This document shows positions 19,589 through 31,017 of a stretch of 64,000 nt of DNA, piece by piece. The position numbers and the translations under genes are program-made. The stretch spans positions 1 through 64,000 of the forward strand of contig JABMRT010000106.1 in assembly GCA_013202295.1 (NCBI GenBank). The letters are read 5' to 3'. Every line of letters starts with the position of its first letter. The first letter of the stretch is position 1. Under the pieces are notes generated by a model. The model saw nothing but the letters and a program-made list of their open reading frames with translations. It had not been told where the DNA came from and did not search any database. This DNA comes from Candidatus Zhuqueibacterota bacterium. GTDB lineage: Bacteria; Zhuqueibacterota; QNDG01; JABMRT01.

Positions 19589-20140
19589 ATGAATTCGACA
19601 AACGAAAAAACCTATGTCGGTTCTATTGAACGTCTTCGCCGTCCTGAGCGCGTTGCCCTGATTCAGCCAGAAACGGCTGTTGCGGCTTGTGTGAAGGAAT
19701 TGGATATTCAATCCGTATTGGATGTGGGTACCGGCACTGGATTGCTCGCCGAACATTTCGTTAAACTGGGGATAGATGTCACAGGCGTAGATCGTAATCC
19801 CGAGTATTTGAAAGAGGCCCGCAAGCTGATTCCAGCAGCCAATTTTCAACTTGGCAATATGGATCAATTGGAATTTGATCCGGATTCATTCGACCTGGTC
19901 TTCATGGGCCAAGTATTCCATGAAACCAATCATCATGAGAAGGTGCTGGCTGACTGTAATCGGATCGCCCGCAAGTTGGTCTGCATTCTTGAATGGCCGT
20001 ATCAGATTGAGGAAAATGGACCGCCTCTTGAGCACCGTCTCCAAACGGACGATATTCTGAAATGGGCTGAGCAAATTGGATTCTCAAAAATCCGGTCAAT
20101 CAATCAAACCCACATGATCCTCTATAGTTTGGAAGTATAA
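19589..20140 (+). CDS. Class I SAM-dependent methyltransferase
   Basis: VLDVGTGTGLLAEHFVKLGIDVTGVDRNPEYLKEARKL, FDLVFMGQVFHE. Confidence 0.85.
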   Translation: MNSTNEKTYVGSIERLRRPERVALIQPETAVAACVKELDIQSVLDVGTGTGLLAEHFVKLGIDVTGVDRNPEYLKEARKLIPAANFQLGNMDQLEFDPDSFDLVFMGQVFHETNHHEKVLADCNRIARKLVCILEWPYQIEENGPPLEHRLQTDDILKWAEQIGFSKIRSINQTHMILYSLEV

Positions 20141-20143
20141 CGG

Positions 20144-21493
20144 ATGGCTCTGTTCAAACAGCTTGTTCTTAATAATGAGATCGAGGAACGTCTTGAGTGG
20201 CTCATCAAGTTGCGATGGTTCGCAATTGCCGGAGTGATGCTGGTTATCCTCAGCACCAGATTTATTCTGAAATTTGACATTCAACTTTTTCCCCTTCTAA
20301 CTGGCGTGGCAATTCTTTTAATATATAATTTCTTCTGTGGATTCTGTATTAAACAAATCCATTCAGGTAGGGACAATCCGGACTGGTTCAAAAAAGCGAC
20401 CCGCTTCGGCAATATCCAGATTTCTGTGGATCTGACGTTACTCGCCTACCTCATCCATTTTTCGGGTGGTGTCGAAAATCCTTTCATCTTTTTTTTCATC
20501 TTTCATATGGTGATTGGGTCTATCCTCCTTTCCAACCTTGCAGCGTTCCTGCAGGCAACCTACGCATCTACCCTGCTCTGGGGGCTTTATTGGCTCGTAT
20601 CATCTGGTACTGTCCGTCATTTTCATCTGGTTGGATTCCTGCCGCCAAACATCTGTCCCTATGATTCTAACTACTTGTCAGGATTACTTGCTGTTTTCAC
20701 ACTTACACTCTTCCTTATTGTATTCATGGCCACCTCCATTGTCAACCGGATGCGTGACGGAGAGCGTGAATTGGCGATTGCCAATGAAAAGCTCGCCAAA
20801 CAGGATAAAATCAAATCGCAGTATGTACTGAAGGTTTCACACGACATGCAATCTTCATTATCCACAATACAAAGTTTGATGGACAATATTATTCAAGGCT
20901 ACACAGGGCCGGTTTCGGATGAGTCTCTGGATATGGCGAATCGCGCTGAAAAACGTACCGTCTCTCTATTACGTTTTGTCAAGGAACTATTGGATCTCTC
21001 GCAAATGCGCGCAGTGGATGAGATTGAAAAAAAACCATGCAACTTGAGTCAGCACGTGCGGAGTACAGTGGAACAGCTTCAGGTGCTTGCGAATAATAAA
21101 AACCAGACAATAGAACAATCCGTTGAGTCGGATGCCACAGTCCTGGCCAATCCTACTGCATTGGATGAGCTAATCGAAAACCTTGTGGGCAACGCGATCC
21201 GCTACACCCCCGATAGTGGGCAAATTAAAATTAAGCAACAGGACTCGGAGAATAGCTTCATCCAGATTGCAATTTCGGATACCGGCATTGGTATCCCGGA
21301 AGAATCGCTACCCCATATCTTTGAGGATTTCTATCGCGCGAACAATGCCAAGGGCCACGATAAAAACGGCACTGGCTTGGGAATGTCCATCGTCAAGCAA
21401 ATCGTCGAAGGCCACAACGGAAAAATCTGGATAGACAGTGAAGTGGGCAAAGGCACGACATTCACATTTACTTTACAACGAGTAAAAACCTGA
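20144..21493 (+). CDS. Membrane-bound sensor histidine kinase
   Basis: Six-TM N-terminus; HisKA KSQYVLKVSHDMQSSLSTIQSLMDNI; HATPase ENLVGNAIRYTPDSGQIKI, DTGIGIPEESLPHIFEDFYR, GTGLGMSIVKQIVEGHNGKI. Confidence 0.92.
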   Translation: MALFKQLVLNNEIEERLEWLIKLRWFAIAGVMLVILSTRFILKFDIQLFPLLTGVAILLIYNFFCGFCIKQIHSGRDNPDWFKKATRFGNIQISVDLTLLAYLIHFSGGVENPFIFFFIFHMVIGSILLSNLAAFLQATYASTLLWGLYWLVSSGTVRHFHLVGFLPPNICPYDSNYLSGLLAVFTLTLFLIVFMATSIVNRMRDGERELAIANEKLAKQDKIKSQYVLKVSHDMQSSLSTIQSLMDNIIQGYTGPVSDESLDMANRAEKRTVSLLRFVKELLDLSQMRAVDEIEKKPCNLSQHVRSTVEQLQVLANNKNQTIEQSVESDATVLANPTALDELIENLVGNAIRYTPDSGQIKIKQQDSENSFIQIAISDTGIGIPEESLPHIFEDFYRANNAKGHDKNGTGLGMSIVKQIVEGHNGKIWIDSEVGKGTTFTFTLQRVKT

Positions 21494-21541
21494 TAAATAG
21501 AAAAGTATTTATTATATTATTTGAAATGATGAAAGGAAACA

Positions 21542-22894
21542 ATGGCACTGCATAAAATTCAAAAGGGACTCGACCTGCCAATCTCCGGCAAACCGGTTCA
21601 GGAGTTTTCACAAGCTCACCTGGTGAAAACCGTGGCCCTGATCGGCCCCGATTATGTGGGTATGAAGCCCAAGTTCGAGGTCGCTGTCGGTGAGAAAGTT
21701 AAACTGGGACAGGTGCTCTTTTTAGACAAAAAGAAGCCAGGTATCAAATATACTTCGCCTGGAGCGGGCAAAGTCACTGAAATCAATCGCGGAGAAAAAC
21801 GCGCCTTTCTCTCCATTGTCATTGAATTGGATTCCAATGAAGAAGCTGTCAGATTCAAATCATTTAACAAGGACAAGCTTTCCACACTGAAACGGGATGA
21901 GATGGTGAAGCAGCTCGTGGAGTCTGGTGCCTGGACCGCATTACGCGCCCGCCCCTTTGGGCATGTGGCCAATCCCGATACCACACCCCATTCACTTTTC
22001 GTTACAGCCATGGATTCCCATCCAATCGCGCCTGTGATAGAAAAAGTACTCAAAGGTCGGGAATCGAATTTCAGAAACGGACTGCAAATACTGGCCAAAC
22101 TTACGGACGGCAAGGTCTTTGTTTGTAAACATCCGAATGAAAATATACCAGTAATTGATTCGGATCAAGTCGTTGTGGAAGAGTTCTCCGGCCCGCATCC
22201 TTCCGGACTACCCGGTACGCATATCCATTTTCTCGACCCGGTCAATGCGCAAAAAACCGTCTGGCACATCAGCGCACAAGACGTGGCCATGATCGGAAAA
22301 CTATTCACAACCGGAGAATTGGAGGTCGAACGTGTTGTCGCCATCGGTGGTCCTGCCGCGAAAATTCCCAGGCTCATTCGTACTAGAATTGGAGCATCAC
22401 TTGAGGATCTGCTGGATGGAGAAATCAAGGATATGGATCACCGTATTGTATCTGGCTCGGTATTTTCCGGTATGACTGCTGAAGGCCCTTCAGAATATTT
22501 GGGACGATACCATCAGCAAATCGCGATCCTGCCAACGGACAAGGAGCGTAAGTTCTTCGGCTGGCTTAGTCTAGGATTCGAACTTTTCTCCATCAAACCA
22601 ATTCTTATATCCAGCCTGCTTCGCAGAAAAGCATTTGATTTTTCCACCAATCTGCACGGCGGGAAGCGCTCCATCGTACCCATCGGCATGTACGAAAAAG
22701 TGATGCCGCTTGATATCCTGCCTACATTTCTGCTTCGTGCTTTGGCTGTGGATGATATTGATGAAATAGAGAAACTTGGCGGGCTCGAACTCGTGGAGGA
22801 GGATCTGAGCCTCTGCACCTTTGTCTGTCCCTCGAAAATGGATCATGGGACCAATCTGAGACGCGTGCTCACCACAATTGAAAAGGAAGGCTAG
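21542..22894 (+). CDS. nqrA: Na+-translocating NADH:quinone reductase subunit A
   Basis: [41 protein letters not shown]; first gene of nqr cluster. Confidence 0.93.
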   Translation: MALHKIQKGLDLPISGKPVQEFSQAHLVKTVALIGPDYVGMKPKFEVAVGEKVKLGQVLFLDKKKPGIKYTSPGAGKVTEINRGEKRAFLSIVIELDSNEEAVRFKSFNKDKLSTLKRDEMVKQLVESGAWTALRARPFGHVANPDTTPHSLFVTAMDSHPIAPVIEKVLKGRESNFRNGLQILAKLTDGKVFVCKHPNENIPVIDSDQVVVEEFSGPHPSGLPGTHIHFLDPVNAQKTVWHISAQDVAMIGKLFTTGELEVERVVAIGGPAAKIPRLIRTRIGASLEDLLDGEIKDMDHRIVSGSVFSGMTAEGPSEYLGRYHQQIAILPTDKERKFFGWLSLGFELFSIKPILISSLLRRKAFDFSTNLHGGKRSIVPIGMYEKVMPLDILPTFLLRALAVDDIDEIEKLGGLELVEEDLSLCTFVCPSKMDHGTNLRRVLTTIEKEG

Positions 22895-24105
22895 TGAAAG
22901 CATTTCTAAATTTTCTGGATAAAAAAATAACCCCCCAATTCGAAAAGGGCGGTAAACTGCATGGCATGTATTACCTCTGGGAAGCACTGGACGGATTTCT
23001 TTACACCCATGGCGAACAAACCAAGGGGCCATCCCACTCAAGGGATGCCATGGATCTCAAGCGCATGATGATCACAGTATTCTGGGCACTCATGCCAGCT
23101 GTATTTATGGCCATGTATAACACGGGATATCAAGCCAACCTCATTCTTTCGAAACTGGTAGAAATCCCTGGCGGAAGCTGGCAGCGCGTTGTAATGGGTT
23201 GGATCGGTCTGGGATTCGATCCATCCAACATTCTATCAAATCTGATTCATGGCATGCTCTATTTCGCGCCCATGTACATCCTCAGCCTGGCCATGGGCGG
23301 CACCTGGGAAGTGATCTTCGCCTGTGTGCGCAAACATGAAATCAATGAGGGATTTCTAGTAACTTCCCTCCTCTTCCCGCTCCTTCTTCCTCCGGATATT
23401 CCCTATTGGCAGGCCGCACTTGGCATCACCTTCGGGATTGTGATCGGCAAGGAAGTCTTCGGCGGCGTGGGCATGAACATTCTCAATCCTGCATTAACAG
23501 GACGGGCCTTCCTTTTCTTCGCCTATCCGGCACAGATCTCCGGCGACAAAGTCTGGGTCGCAGTGGATGGCATAAGCCAGGCCTCTCCCCTCGCTCAATT
23601 GGCGGATACTGGCATGACTTTGTCCGTTTCATGGATGGACGCTTTTCTTGGTTTTGTACCTGGCTCCATGGGTGAGACTTCGGCACTGGCCTGTCTGATT
23701 GGTGCAGCCATTATCATTGTTACCGGTATTGCCTCCTGGCGCATCATGCTCAGTGTGGTGCTCGGAATGACTGGATTGTCCTTACTTTTTAATATGATTG
23801 GAAGTTTGACCAATCCCATGTTCGCCGTCTCCCCCCTATGGCATTTTGTATTAGGTGGATTCGCTTTCGGAACCGTGTTCATGGCAACCGATCCTGTGAC
23901 TGCTGCGTTTACAAATCAGGGTAAAATTATTTATGGACTGTTGATTGGCATGCTGGTGGTTCTGATCCGCGTTATTAATCCAGCCTTCCCTGAGGGTGTG
24001 ATGTTGGCAATCTTGTTCATGAATGTGTTCGCCCCGATCATCGATAAAATTTTTGTAAATAAACATATTAAACGTCGATTATCAAGGATTGAGGCCTCAC
24101 TCTGA
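22894..24105 (+). CDS. nqrB: Na+-NQR subunit B
   Basis: [37 protein letters not shown]; multi-TM; starts 1 nt overlapping nqrA stop. Confidence 0.93.
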   Translation: MKAFLNFLDKKITPQFEKGGKLHGMYYLWEALDGFLYTHGEQTKGPSHSRDAMDLKRMMITVFWALMPAVFMAMYNTGYQANLILSKLVEIPGGSWQRVVMGWIGLGFDPSNILSNLIHGMLYFAPMYILSLAMGGTWEVIFACVRKHEINEGFLVTSLLFPLLLPPDIPYWQAALGITFGIVIGKEVFGGVGMNILNPALTGRAFLFFAYPAQISGDKVWVAVDGISQASPLAQLADTGMTLSVSWMDAFLGFVPGSMGETSALACLIGAAIIIVTGIASWRIMLSVVLGMTGLSLLFNMIGSLTNPMFAVSPLWHFVLGGFAFGTVFMATDPVTAAFTNQGKIIYGLLIGMLVVLIRVINPAFPEGVMLAILFMNVFAPIIDKIFVNKHIKRRLSRIEASL

Positions 24106-24149
24106 TCTGAAGTGATCTTAAAATATATCAGCACTGGAGACAATAAAAG

Positions 24150-24974
24150 ATGTCCAATGATTCAACCAAAAAAACAATCACTGTCGCGCTCGGCGTCTGT
24201 CTGGTCTGTTCGATTCTGGTATCAACTGCAGCCGTGTCTCTCAAATCCATACAGGATAGAAACAAGGAACTGGACAAGCTGAAGAATATCCTTTCTGCTG
24301 GTGATCTCTATCACGACGGCGTGGATATCAATGCCGTGTACGCGGAGCGTATCCAGCCTGAACTAATCGATCTTGAAACGGGACTCATTATACCTGAAAC
24401 GGATTTCACGAAAAAACTCAATCCTGCCAAATTCGACATTAAAGCCATGGCCAAAGATCCGGAGTTCAGCAAAGAGATTCCATCCGAATTGGACAAAGGA
24501 GACATTGGCCGCATGCCCACAAAAATGGCTATTTATAAGGTGATGGATGGCAACGATGTGTCCAGATACATTTTGCCCATGTACGGCAAGGGCCTTTGGT
24601 CAACCATGTACGGTTTCATGGCCCTGCATACCGATATAACCACGATCATGGGATTTACCTTTTACGAACATGGCGAAACACCCGGCCTTGGTGGCGAGGT
24701 AGACAATCCGCGCTGGAAACGGCTCTGGATCGGCAAACAGGCTTTTGATATGGATGGGAACATTCAAATCACAGTGGTGAAAGGGATTGTCGATCCCATG
24801 AGTGAAGAAGCAGATTATCAGGTGGATGGACTTTCCGGCTCTACATTGACAACTCGCGGTGTGGACAATCTGGTCAAATTCTGGTTAGGTGACACAGGAT
24901 ACGGTACTTGGTTCAGCAGGATAAAGGAACAGCAGATCACCCAATCCAACTTGTTGGAAGGCGGGGATTTATAG
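24150..24974 (+). CDS. nqrC: Na+-NQR subunit C (FMN-binding)
   Basis: MYGFMALHTDITTIMGFTFYEHGETPGLGGEVDNPRW; flavinylation motif VDGLSGSTLTTRGV. Confidence 0.93.
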   Translation: MSNDSTKKTITVALGVCLVCSILVSTAAVSLKSIQDRNKELDKLKNILSAGDLYHDGVDINAVYAERIQPELIDLETGLIIPETDFTKKLNPAKFDIKAMAKDPEFSKEIPSELDKGDIGRMPTKMAIYKVMDGNDVSRYILPMYGKGLWSTMYGFMALHTDITTIMGFTFYEHGETPGLGGEVDNPRWKRLWIGKQAFDMDGNIQITVVKGIVDPMSEEADYQVDGLSGSTLTTRGVDNLVKFWLGDTGYGTWFSRIKEQQITQSNLLEGGDL

Positions 24975-25026
24975 TCGTATTTCATTTTAGGCACTTTAGT
25001 CATTTTATATATAAATTGGATCAAAT

Positions 25027-25647
25027 ATGAGCTCACTGAAAAAAATTATCATCAATCCGATCTTTAATGAAAATCCGATCGTGTTCCAGATACTTGGAAT
25101 ATGTTCGGCATTGGCAGTCACTTCCAAGCTGGAAACCTCAATAGTCATGTCTCTGGCCGTGATTTTCGTACTCTCACTCTCGAATTTGGCTGTGAGTCTG
25201 ATCCGGAATCACATTCCGTCAAGTGTGCGCATCATTGTCGAAATGACTATCATCGCCTCACTCGTGATTATCGCCGATCAGCTCATCAAAGCATTCGCAT
25301 ATGACATCAGCAAACAGCTTTCTGTGTATGTGGGACTGATCATCACCAACTGCATTATCATGGGCAGGGCTGAAGCATTCGCGCTGAAAAATCCACCCCT
25401 GCAGAGTTTTATGGATGGAATAGGAAACGGATTAGGATATACGGTCATTCTGCTGACGGTTGGATTCTTCCGCGAATTGATCGGCTCAGGCAAGGTGCTG
25501 GGCATGACAGTACTCCAGCTCAACACAGACGGTGGCTGGTACATTCCAAATGGATTGTTCCTGCTCCCGCCCAGTGCGTTCTTTCTGATCGGATTGATCA
25601 TCTGGGCCCTTCGCACCTGGAAACCCGAACAGATCGAAGAGGAATAA
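25027..25647 (+). CDS. nqrD: Na+-NQR subunit D
   Basis: [68 protein letters not shown]. Confidence 0.93.
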   Translation: MSSLKKIIINPIFNENPIVFQILGICSALAVTSKLETSIVMSLAVIFVLSLSNLAVSLIRNHIPSSVRIIVEMTIIASLVIIADQLIKAFAYDISKQLSVYVGLIITNCIIMGRAEAFALKNPPLQSFMDGIGNGLGYTVILLTVGFFRELIGSGKVLGMTVLQLNTDGGWYIPNGLFLLPPSAFFLIGLIIWALRTWKPEQIEEE

Positions 25648-25737
25648 TCATAATTATGGATATTAATTCTATAATATTTATCCGTACAAATCTATCAAAT
25701 CCGTTCAATCCGCGTTCTATATAACGGAGACTTAAAC

Positions 25738-26349
25738 ATGTTCGAACATTATTTAAGCCTTTTCATTAAATCCATCTTCATCGAGAATATGGCCCTCGCC
25801 TTTTTTCTCGGAATGTGTACTTTCCTCGCGGTTTCGAAAAAGGTGAACACTGCTGTGGGATTGGGAATCGCGGTGGTGGTTGTACAAGCCATCACTGTAC
25901 CGGTCAATAACCTGATCTATCACAATGTACTCAAAGAAGGCGCTCTCGCCTGGGCTGGACTGCCTAATGTAGATCTGTCTTTTCTCGGACTGATCACCTA
26001 CATCGGTGTGATTGCGGCCATAGTACAGATTTTGGAAATGGCATTGGATAAATACGTACCTTCTCTATATAATGCGTTGGGTATATTTCTCCCTCTGATC
26101 ACAGTGAACTGCGCCATTTTAGGTGGATCTCTCTTAATGGTTGAACGCAGTTATGATTTCGGCGAAAGTATCGCTTACGGTCTCGGCTCGGGAACTGGAT
26201 TCGCACTTGCGATCATCGCCTTGGCCGGTATCCGTGAAAAAATGAAGTACAGCGATGTTCCAAAAGGACTTCGAGGGCTTGGTATCACATTCATTACGGT
26301 CGGACTCATGGCCATTGCGTTCATGCTCTTTTCAGGAATACAGTTATAA
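25738..26349 (+). CDS. nqrE: Na+-NQR subunit E
   Basis: [72 protein letters not shown]. Confidence 0.93.
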   Translation: MFEHYLSLFIKSIFIENMALAFFLGMCTFLAVSKKVNTAVGLGIAVVVVQAITVPVNNLIYHNVLKEGALAWAGLPNVDLSFLGLITYIGVIAAIVQILEMALDKYVPSLYNALGIFLPLITVNCAILGGSLLMVERSYDFGESIAYGLGSGTGFALAIIALAGIREKMKYSDVPKGLRGLGITFITVGLMAIAFMLFSGIQL

Positions 26350-27911
26350 TGCAATCGAAGCAAAATCAAAAACTTTTTTATATCATCTTCGGCACATTCA
26401 TTGGTCTGCATGTGCTCATGATATGGATGATTCGCCTGTTCCCCTTTATCGATCTGCCTATGCATTTGGCTTGCGCTCAGATTTTCCGGGATTATAACCA
26501 GCCCGATAACGCATTTCATCAATTCTTCGTACTGAGGAACATCCTATTTCAACCCAATATTGCCCATCTGCTATTTTGCAGTTTCAAGGGATTCCCATCA
26601 GTGGAATTTGCCAACAAACTTTTTTACTCACTTTACGTCATTCTGCTTCCGATTAGTGTGTTCTTCCTGATTCGGAAATTAAAGGGAAATATCTGGTTCG
26701 CGCTGCTTTCAATGATCTATTTATACAATTACAGCGTCACTTGGGGATTTACAGATTACGCTCTAGGTATTCCTCTTTTTCTTTTCTACCTGATTAAGCA
26801 ATATGATTATATTACAAATCCAAATTGGAAGGATGGCGTCCTGCTCAGTTTGTTCCTGATCATTCTTTTCCATGTGCATGGATTGATTACCTTCTTCGCG
26901 ATTGCCTTGCTAGCTTTCCAAATTATTCTTTTTAATATAAAGAATCTGAAACGAATGGCCCTGAGCGGGCTCATTCTACTTCCTATTCTTTTAATAGTTG
27001 GATTCTGGCTTTCCATCCGCGCTACTAGTTCGGGAGACGGCGGGCATATGCTCTCCCGATTGATTCATTATTATTTGACTGACTTTCTGCCTTCGCTTCC
27101 CCGCCGATTGGGAATAATATACTGGGACCACTCATTTCTTGCCTCGGGCCAAACAGGACATTGGATAGGCCTGGGATTCTCAGCATTTATACTGATGATT
27201 GTCTCAAGTTTCCTAATCCGGCCAGCGATATCGATCAAGAATAGGATGAATGAGCCGGAGTTCCGATTTGTGTTGTCATTCCTTCTTTTTAGCCTGATAG
27301 TCTATTTCTTCATTTCATCCATTCGCGGTATGTTGCTCTTATCCTATTATCGTTTTTCTGTCTTGGTCTTCATCAGTTTGATAGTGATTGGATCACTCTT
27401 CTCTGCGCAGCAAAAAATGAAATGGCGGCCAATATTTATTGTAACTGCCGTACTCATACATTTTGGATTGTGGATGGATTATTTTACGGACTTTCAGAAA
27501 GTAAATCAGGATTTCACTCCCGATCTGCTTCCTAAAAACACCCAGGAGAAAGTACTTGCAGGATTGATGTACGACAGTCTGTTCAGGGGACAGCCTGTTT
27601 ATATGCACGTGCCCAATTACTTTATGGTTTGGAGAAAAGGAATTGCAACAAACCGGTTTGTCGAGTTCCCTACTCCCTGGGCTGTTGGAAGGAAAGTAGG
27701 GCCCGATCTGCTTCCCTATTATCAGGAATGGCTTTGGTTGTTCAAGAACTATCAGGGACAGTACACCGATGTAGAGTATTTATTAATTCGTGGCAGAGTA
27801 CCACAGAAAGACCTGGATTATTTTAAATCTTTTAATATGATTACTATGCAGAATGAATGGCTCGTACTTCAAAACACACATCCCGGATCTTCTGATAGGA
27901 AAGAGGAATGA
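26349..27911 (+). CDS. Polytopic membrane protein, GT-C glycosyltransferase-like
   Basis: 520 aa, many TM helices, early acidic loop FPFIDLPMHLACAQIFRDY; overlaps nqrE stop (TAATG). Family not certain. Confidence 0.6.
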   Translation: MQSKQNQKLFYIIFGTFIGLHVLMIWMIRLFPFIDLPMHLACAQIFRDYNQPDNAFHQFFVLRNILFQPNIAHLLFCSFKGFPSVEFANKLFYSLYVILLPISVFFLIRKLKGNIWFALLSMIYLYNYSVTWGFTDYALGIPLFLFYLIKQYDYITNPNWKDGVLLSLFLIILFHVHGLITFFAIALLAFQIILFNIKNLKRMALSGLILLPILLIVGFWLSIRATSSGDGGHMLSRLIHYYLTDFLPSLPRRLGIIYWDHSFLASGQTGHWIGLGFSAFILMIVSSFLIRPAISIKNRMNEPEFRFVLSFLLFSLIVYFFISSIRGMLLLSYYRFSVLVFISLIVIGSLFSAQQKMKWRPIFIVTAVLIHFGLWMDYFTDFQKVNQDFTPDLLPKNTQEKVLAGLMYDSLFRGQPVYMHVPNYFMVWRKGIATNRFVEFPTPWAVGRKVGPDLLPYYQEWLWLFKNYQGQYTDVEYLLIRGRVPQKDLDYFKSFNMITMQNEWLVLQNTHPGSSDRKEE

Positions 27912-27912
27912 C

Positions 27913-28809
27913 ATGGAAACCCATTTAAAGAAATCATCAGAAGTTTCCATCATTGTACCTGCATACAACGAGAGCAAAGGAATTGGAATTACTCTTGAGA
28001 AATTAAAGGAAATTGCTGAACCAAATCGTTGGGAAATCATTGTCGTAGATGACGGCTCTACGGACGATACCTGCAAACTCGCGGAATCTCGCGGTGTCAA
28101 AGTCATCCGCCACAAGCGCAATCTGGGGTATGGTGCCGCATTAAAGACGGGAATACGCCAGGCAATCCATGAAATTATTTGCATCACCGACGCGGACGGC
28201 ACCTATCCGACAGCCTGTATTCCTGTTCTCGTTAAAGATCTTGTAGATCACGAGCAGGATATGGTTGTGGGAGCCAGAACGGGCGATTCGGTAAAAATGC
28301 CCAAAGCGCGGAGTCTGGCAAAATGGTTCCTGAAAAAAATCGTGAACTGGATTGTTGAAGATAAAATCCCTGATTTTAATTCCGGATTACGAATCATCAG
28401 ACGGGAATCGCTTGATCCCTTTTTAAGATTCTTGTCAAACGGTTTTTCATTTACAACCACAATCACCCTTGCAATGCATCTGAACGATTATCAAGTCACA
28501 TATCATTCGGTCGATTACCATGCCAGAAAGGGCAAATCGAAAATTCGTCCGATTCGGGATACGGTTAATTTTATTAACCTGATTTTTCGAATCGGACTCT
28601 ATTTCGCGCCATTAAAAATATTTCTGCCATTAAGCAGCCTTTGTTTCCTTCTTGCCTTTGCTTGGGGCCTTATCAGTATAATTGTGTTGGGTAGATTTGC
28701 TGATGCGAGTACACTCACTATCGTAATGGCAGGAATACAAATCGGTGTAATTGGATTGCTCTCAGATTTGATTAATCAACGTACATACGACAGCCATAGA
28801 AAGAGATAG
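27913..28809 (+). CDS. Family 2 glycosyltransferase (polyprenyl-phosphate mannosyl/glucosyltransferase-like)
   Basis: VSIIVPAYNESKGIGITLEKL, IIVVDDGSTDDTCKLAESRGVKVIRHKRNLGYGAALKTGI, ITDADGTYP; C-terminal TM pair. Confidence 0.9.
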   Translation: METHLKKSSEVSIIVPAYNESKGIGITLEKLKEIAEPNRWEIIVVDDGSTDDTCKLAESRGVKVIRHKRNLGYGAALKTGIRQAIHEIICITDADGTYPTACIPVLVKDLVDHEQDMVVGARTGDSVKMPKARSLAKWFLKKIVNWIVEDKIPDFNSGLRIIRRESLDPFLRFLSNGFSFTTTITLAMHLNDYQVTYHSVDYHARKGKSKIRPIRDTVNFINLIFRIGLYFAPLKIFLPLSSLCFLLAFAWGLISIIVLGRFADASTLTIVMAGIQIGVIGLLSDLINQRTYDSHRKR

Positions 28810-28818
28810 AGCATCTTC

Positions 28819-30234
28819 ATGCAAGTTTTATTAATAAATCCTCCCTCAGAGAATGAGATTATCGGGAATAATCCCGAGATCATTGAAGAGGAGCGCGGAA
28901 ACAATCCACCGCTTGGATTACTATACATTGCGGGATACCTTGAAGTCAATTCTGACTATACGGTGCGTGTTTTGGATTGTCAGGTTGAGGAATTGACCTA
29001 TCCACAGATCGAAACCCGGTTAAGTCAGATGGATTTTGACGTGGTCGGAATGACTGCCATGAGCTTCACACTGCTGGATGTGATGAAGACCATTCATATC
29101 GTCAAGCAAATCAATCCGAACGCTTGTATTGTACTTGGTGGCCCGCATCCTCACTTGTTTCCAAATGAGACCCTTGCCCTTGATGGTGTCGATTTTGTTA
29201 TTCTGGGTGAAGGAGAAAAGACTTTCCTCGAACTTCTTCACAATTTGGAGAAGCCGGATGAACTTTTTAAAATTCCCGGGATTGTCTTCAGATCAGGAAA
29301 TCAAATCATCAACACTGGAAATCCGCCATTTATAGAAGACCTGGATGCACTTCCTTTTCCCGCCCGACATCTGACTCCCTACCAAAAATACGATTCCCTG
29401 CTCGCCAAGCGCACGCCGGTGACAATCATGATGACCAGCCGGGGATGCCCTTATCAATGTGCGTTCTGCGACCGGCCGCAGCTTGGCAAACGATTCCGCG
29501 CCCGCTCAACCCTGAATGTAGTGGATGAAATCGAAGCTTGCATTAAAATGGGCATCCATGAATTCATCATGTATGATGACACCTTCACTGTGAAGAAGGA
29601 TCGAGCCAAAGGAATTTGTGATGAAATCGTGCGGCGTAAACTGGACATCGGCTGGGACATCCGCGCCCGTGTGGATACGATCGACGAGGAATTGCTAATC
29701 AAGCTGAAACAAGCAGGCTGCCGCGGAATCCATTATGGCGTGGAAGCCGGCACTGAAAAAATTCTTAAAGTGCTGAACAAGGGAATCACATTGGACTGTG
29801 TGGAGGAAGTATTCCGCATGACCCGCAAACATGGACTCATGACTCTTGCCTACTTCATGATTGGCAGTCCCGGAGAAACCAGAGAAGATATCCTGCAGAC
29901 TTTCGCATTCTCACGAAAACTGGATGCGGACTTTGTACATATGACCATCCTCACTCCCTTTCCAGGCACTAAAATCTATTTCGACGGAATGTCCAGTGGG
30001 ATTATTGATCGGGATTACTGGCGCGAATTCGCGGAAAATCCGACTCATGATTTCATTCCTCCACATTGGAATGAGAACTTTACATTGGATGAACTCCGGG
30101 AACTTCTTGTATATGGGTATAAGCAGTTTTACACCCGTCCTGGATACATTCTCAAACGCCTGGTAAAAGTGGAATCATTCGGCGAATTGAAACGCAAGGT
30201 CAAGGCCGGGATCAAAGTCATTTTTATGAAATAA
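28819..30234 (+). CDS. B12-binding-domain radical SAM protein
   Basis: N-terminal cobalamin-binding-like VLLINPP...PPLGLLYIAGYLE...GGPHPHLFP; radical SAM CPYQCAFCDRPQ (CxxxCxxC); GIHYGVEAGTEKILK. Confidence 0.9.
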   Translation: MQVLLINPPSENEIIGNNPEIIEEERGNNPPLGLLYIAGYLEVNSDYTVRVLDCQVEELTYPQIETRLSQMDFDVVGMTAMSFTLLDVMKTIHIVKQINPNACIVLGGPHPHLFPNETLALDGVDFVILGEGEKTFLELLHNLEKPDELFKIPGIVFRSGNQIINTGNPPFIEDLDALPFPARHLTPYQKYDSLLAKRTPVTIMMTSRGCPYQCAFCDRPQLGKRFRARSTLNVVDEIEACIKMGIHEFIMYDDTFTVKKDRAKGICDEIVRRKLDIGWDIRARVDTIDEELLIKLKQAGCRGIHYGVEAGTEKILKVLNKGITLDCVEEVFRMTRKHGLMTLAYFMIGSPGETREDILQTFAFSRKLDADFVHMTILTPFPGTKIYFDGMSSGIIDRDYWREFAENPTHDFIPPHWNENFTLDELRELLVYGYKQFYTRPGYILKRLVKVESFGELKRKVKAGIKVIFMK

Positions 30235-30317
30235 ATAATATGCATTTCTGATCACAGCGTGTAAATCATTGCCTAAATAAGAAACATCGTTGAAAAATAA
30301 TATTGGAGGTTAATAGA

Positions 30318-30980
30318 TTGGCGTTTGATCATCACACATCACAGCGTGATTTTTGGGAACGGAATGATCTCGGTCGTAGAAGAAACCCCACACATCCCGT
30401 TGTAAAAGCCTATGTGTTATCTAAAATTCTGGAAATACAAAAACATATTTCGATCGAAACCGAAACAACGCTTTTGGATGTCGGTTGTGGAAATGGTTTT
30501 TTTACGACCCATTTCAATCAAATATGTAATACAATCGGCATCGATTCATCAAAGAAAATGATCGAATTAAACCCGAATAAAAATGTCTCTGTAATGGATG
30601 CGAGGAAAATAGAATATCCGAATGATACATTTGACATTGTGTTCTGCCATGCACTGTTGCATCATGTAGTTGAAAGAGATAAAGTCATCCAGGAAATGAA
30701 ACGAGTTTCAAAAAGATTTGTCATCATTTTGGAACCCAATCGGAACAATCCTTTCATGTACTTATTTGCCTTGATAGTCAAAGAAGAAAGAGGGGCGCTT
30801 ATTTTTTCATTAAAATATCTGAAAAACTTTGTTGAAATAAATGGTCTGCGCATAATGACTGCTTTCTCTCAAGGGTGTATTGTACCAAATAAATTTCCGA
30901 CTCTTTTATTACCCTTTGTAAAAGGTCTGGATTGCCTTAATGCTCAAGGTGTCACAAATTTTATTATTTGTGAGAAATAG
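30318..30980 (+). CDS. Class I SAM-dependent methyltransferase
   Basis: LLDVGCGNGFFTTHFNQICNTIGIDSSKKMI, FDIVFCHALLHHV; TTG at 30318 preceded by GGAGGT (ORF track uses upstream TTG 30303). Confidence 0.85.
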   Translation: MAFDHHTSQRDFWERNDLGRRRNPTHPVVKAYVLSKILEIQKHISIETETTLLDVGCGNGFFTTHFNQICNTIGIDSSKKMIELNPNKNVSVMDARKIEYPNDTFDIVFCHALLHHVVERDKVIQEMKRVSKRFVIILEPNRNNPFMYLFALIVKEERGALIFSLKYLKNFVEINGLRIMTAFSQGCIVPNKFPTLLLPFVKGLDCLNAQGVTNFIICEK

Positions 30981-31017
30981 TTACAAGGGACATCAACATA
31001 AACAGTATTTAAATACA

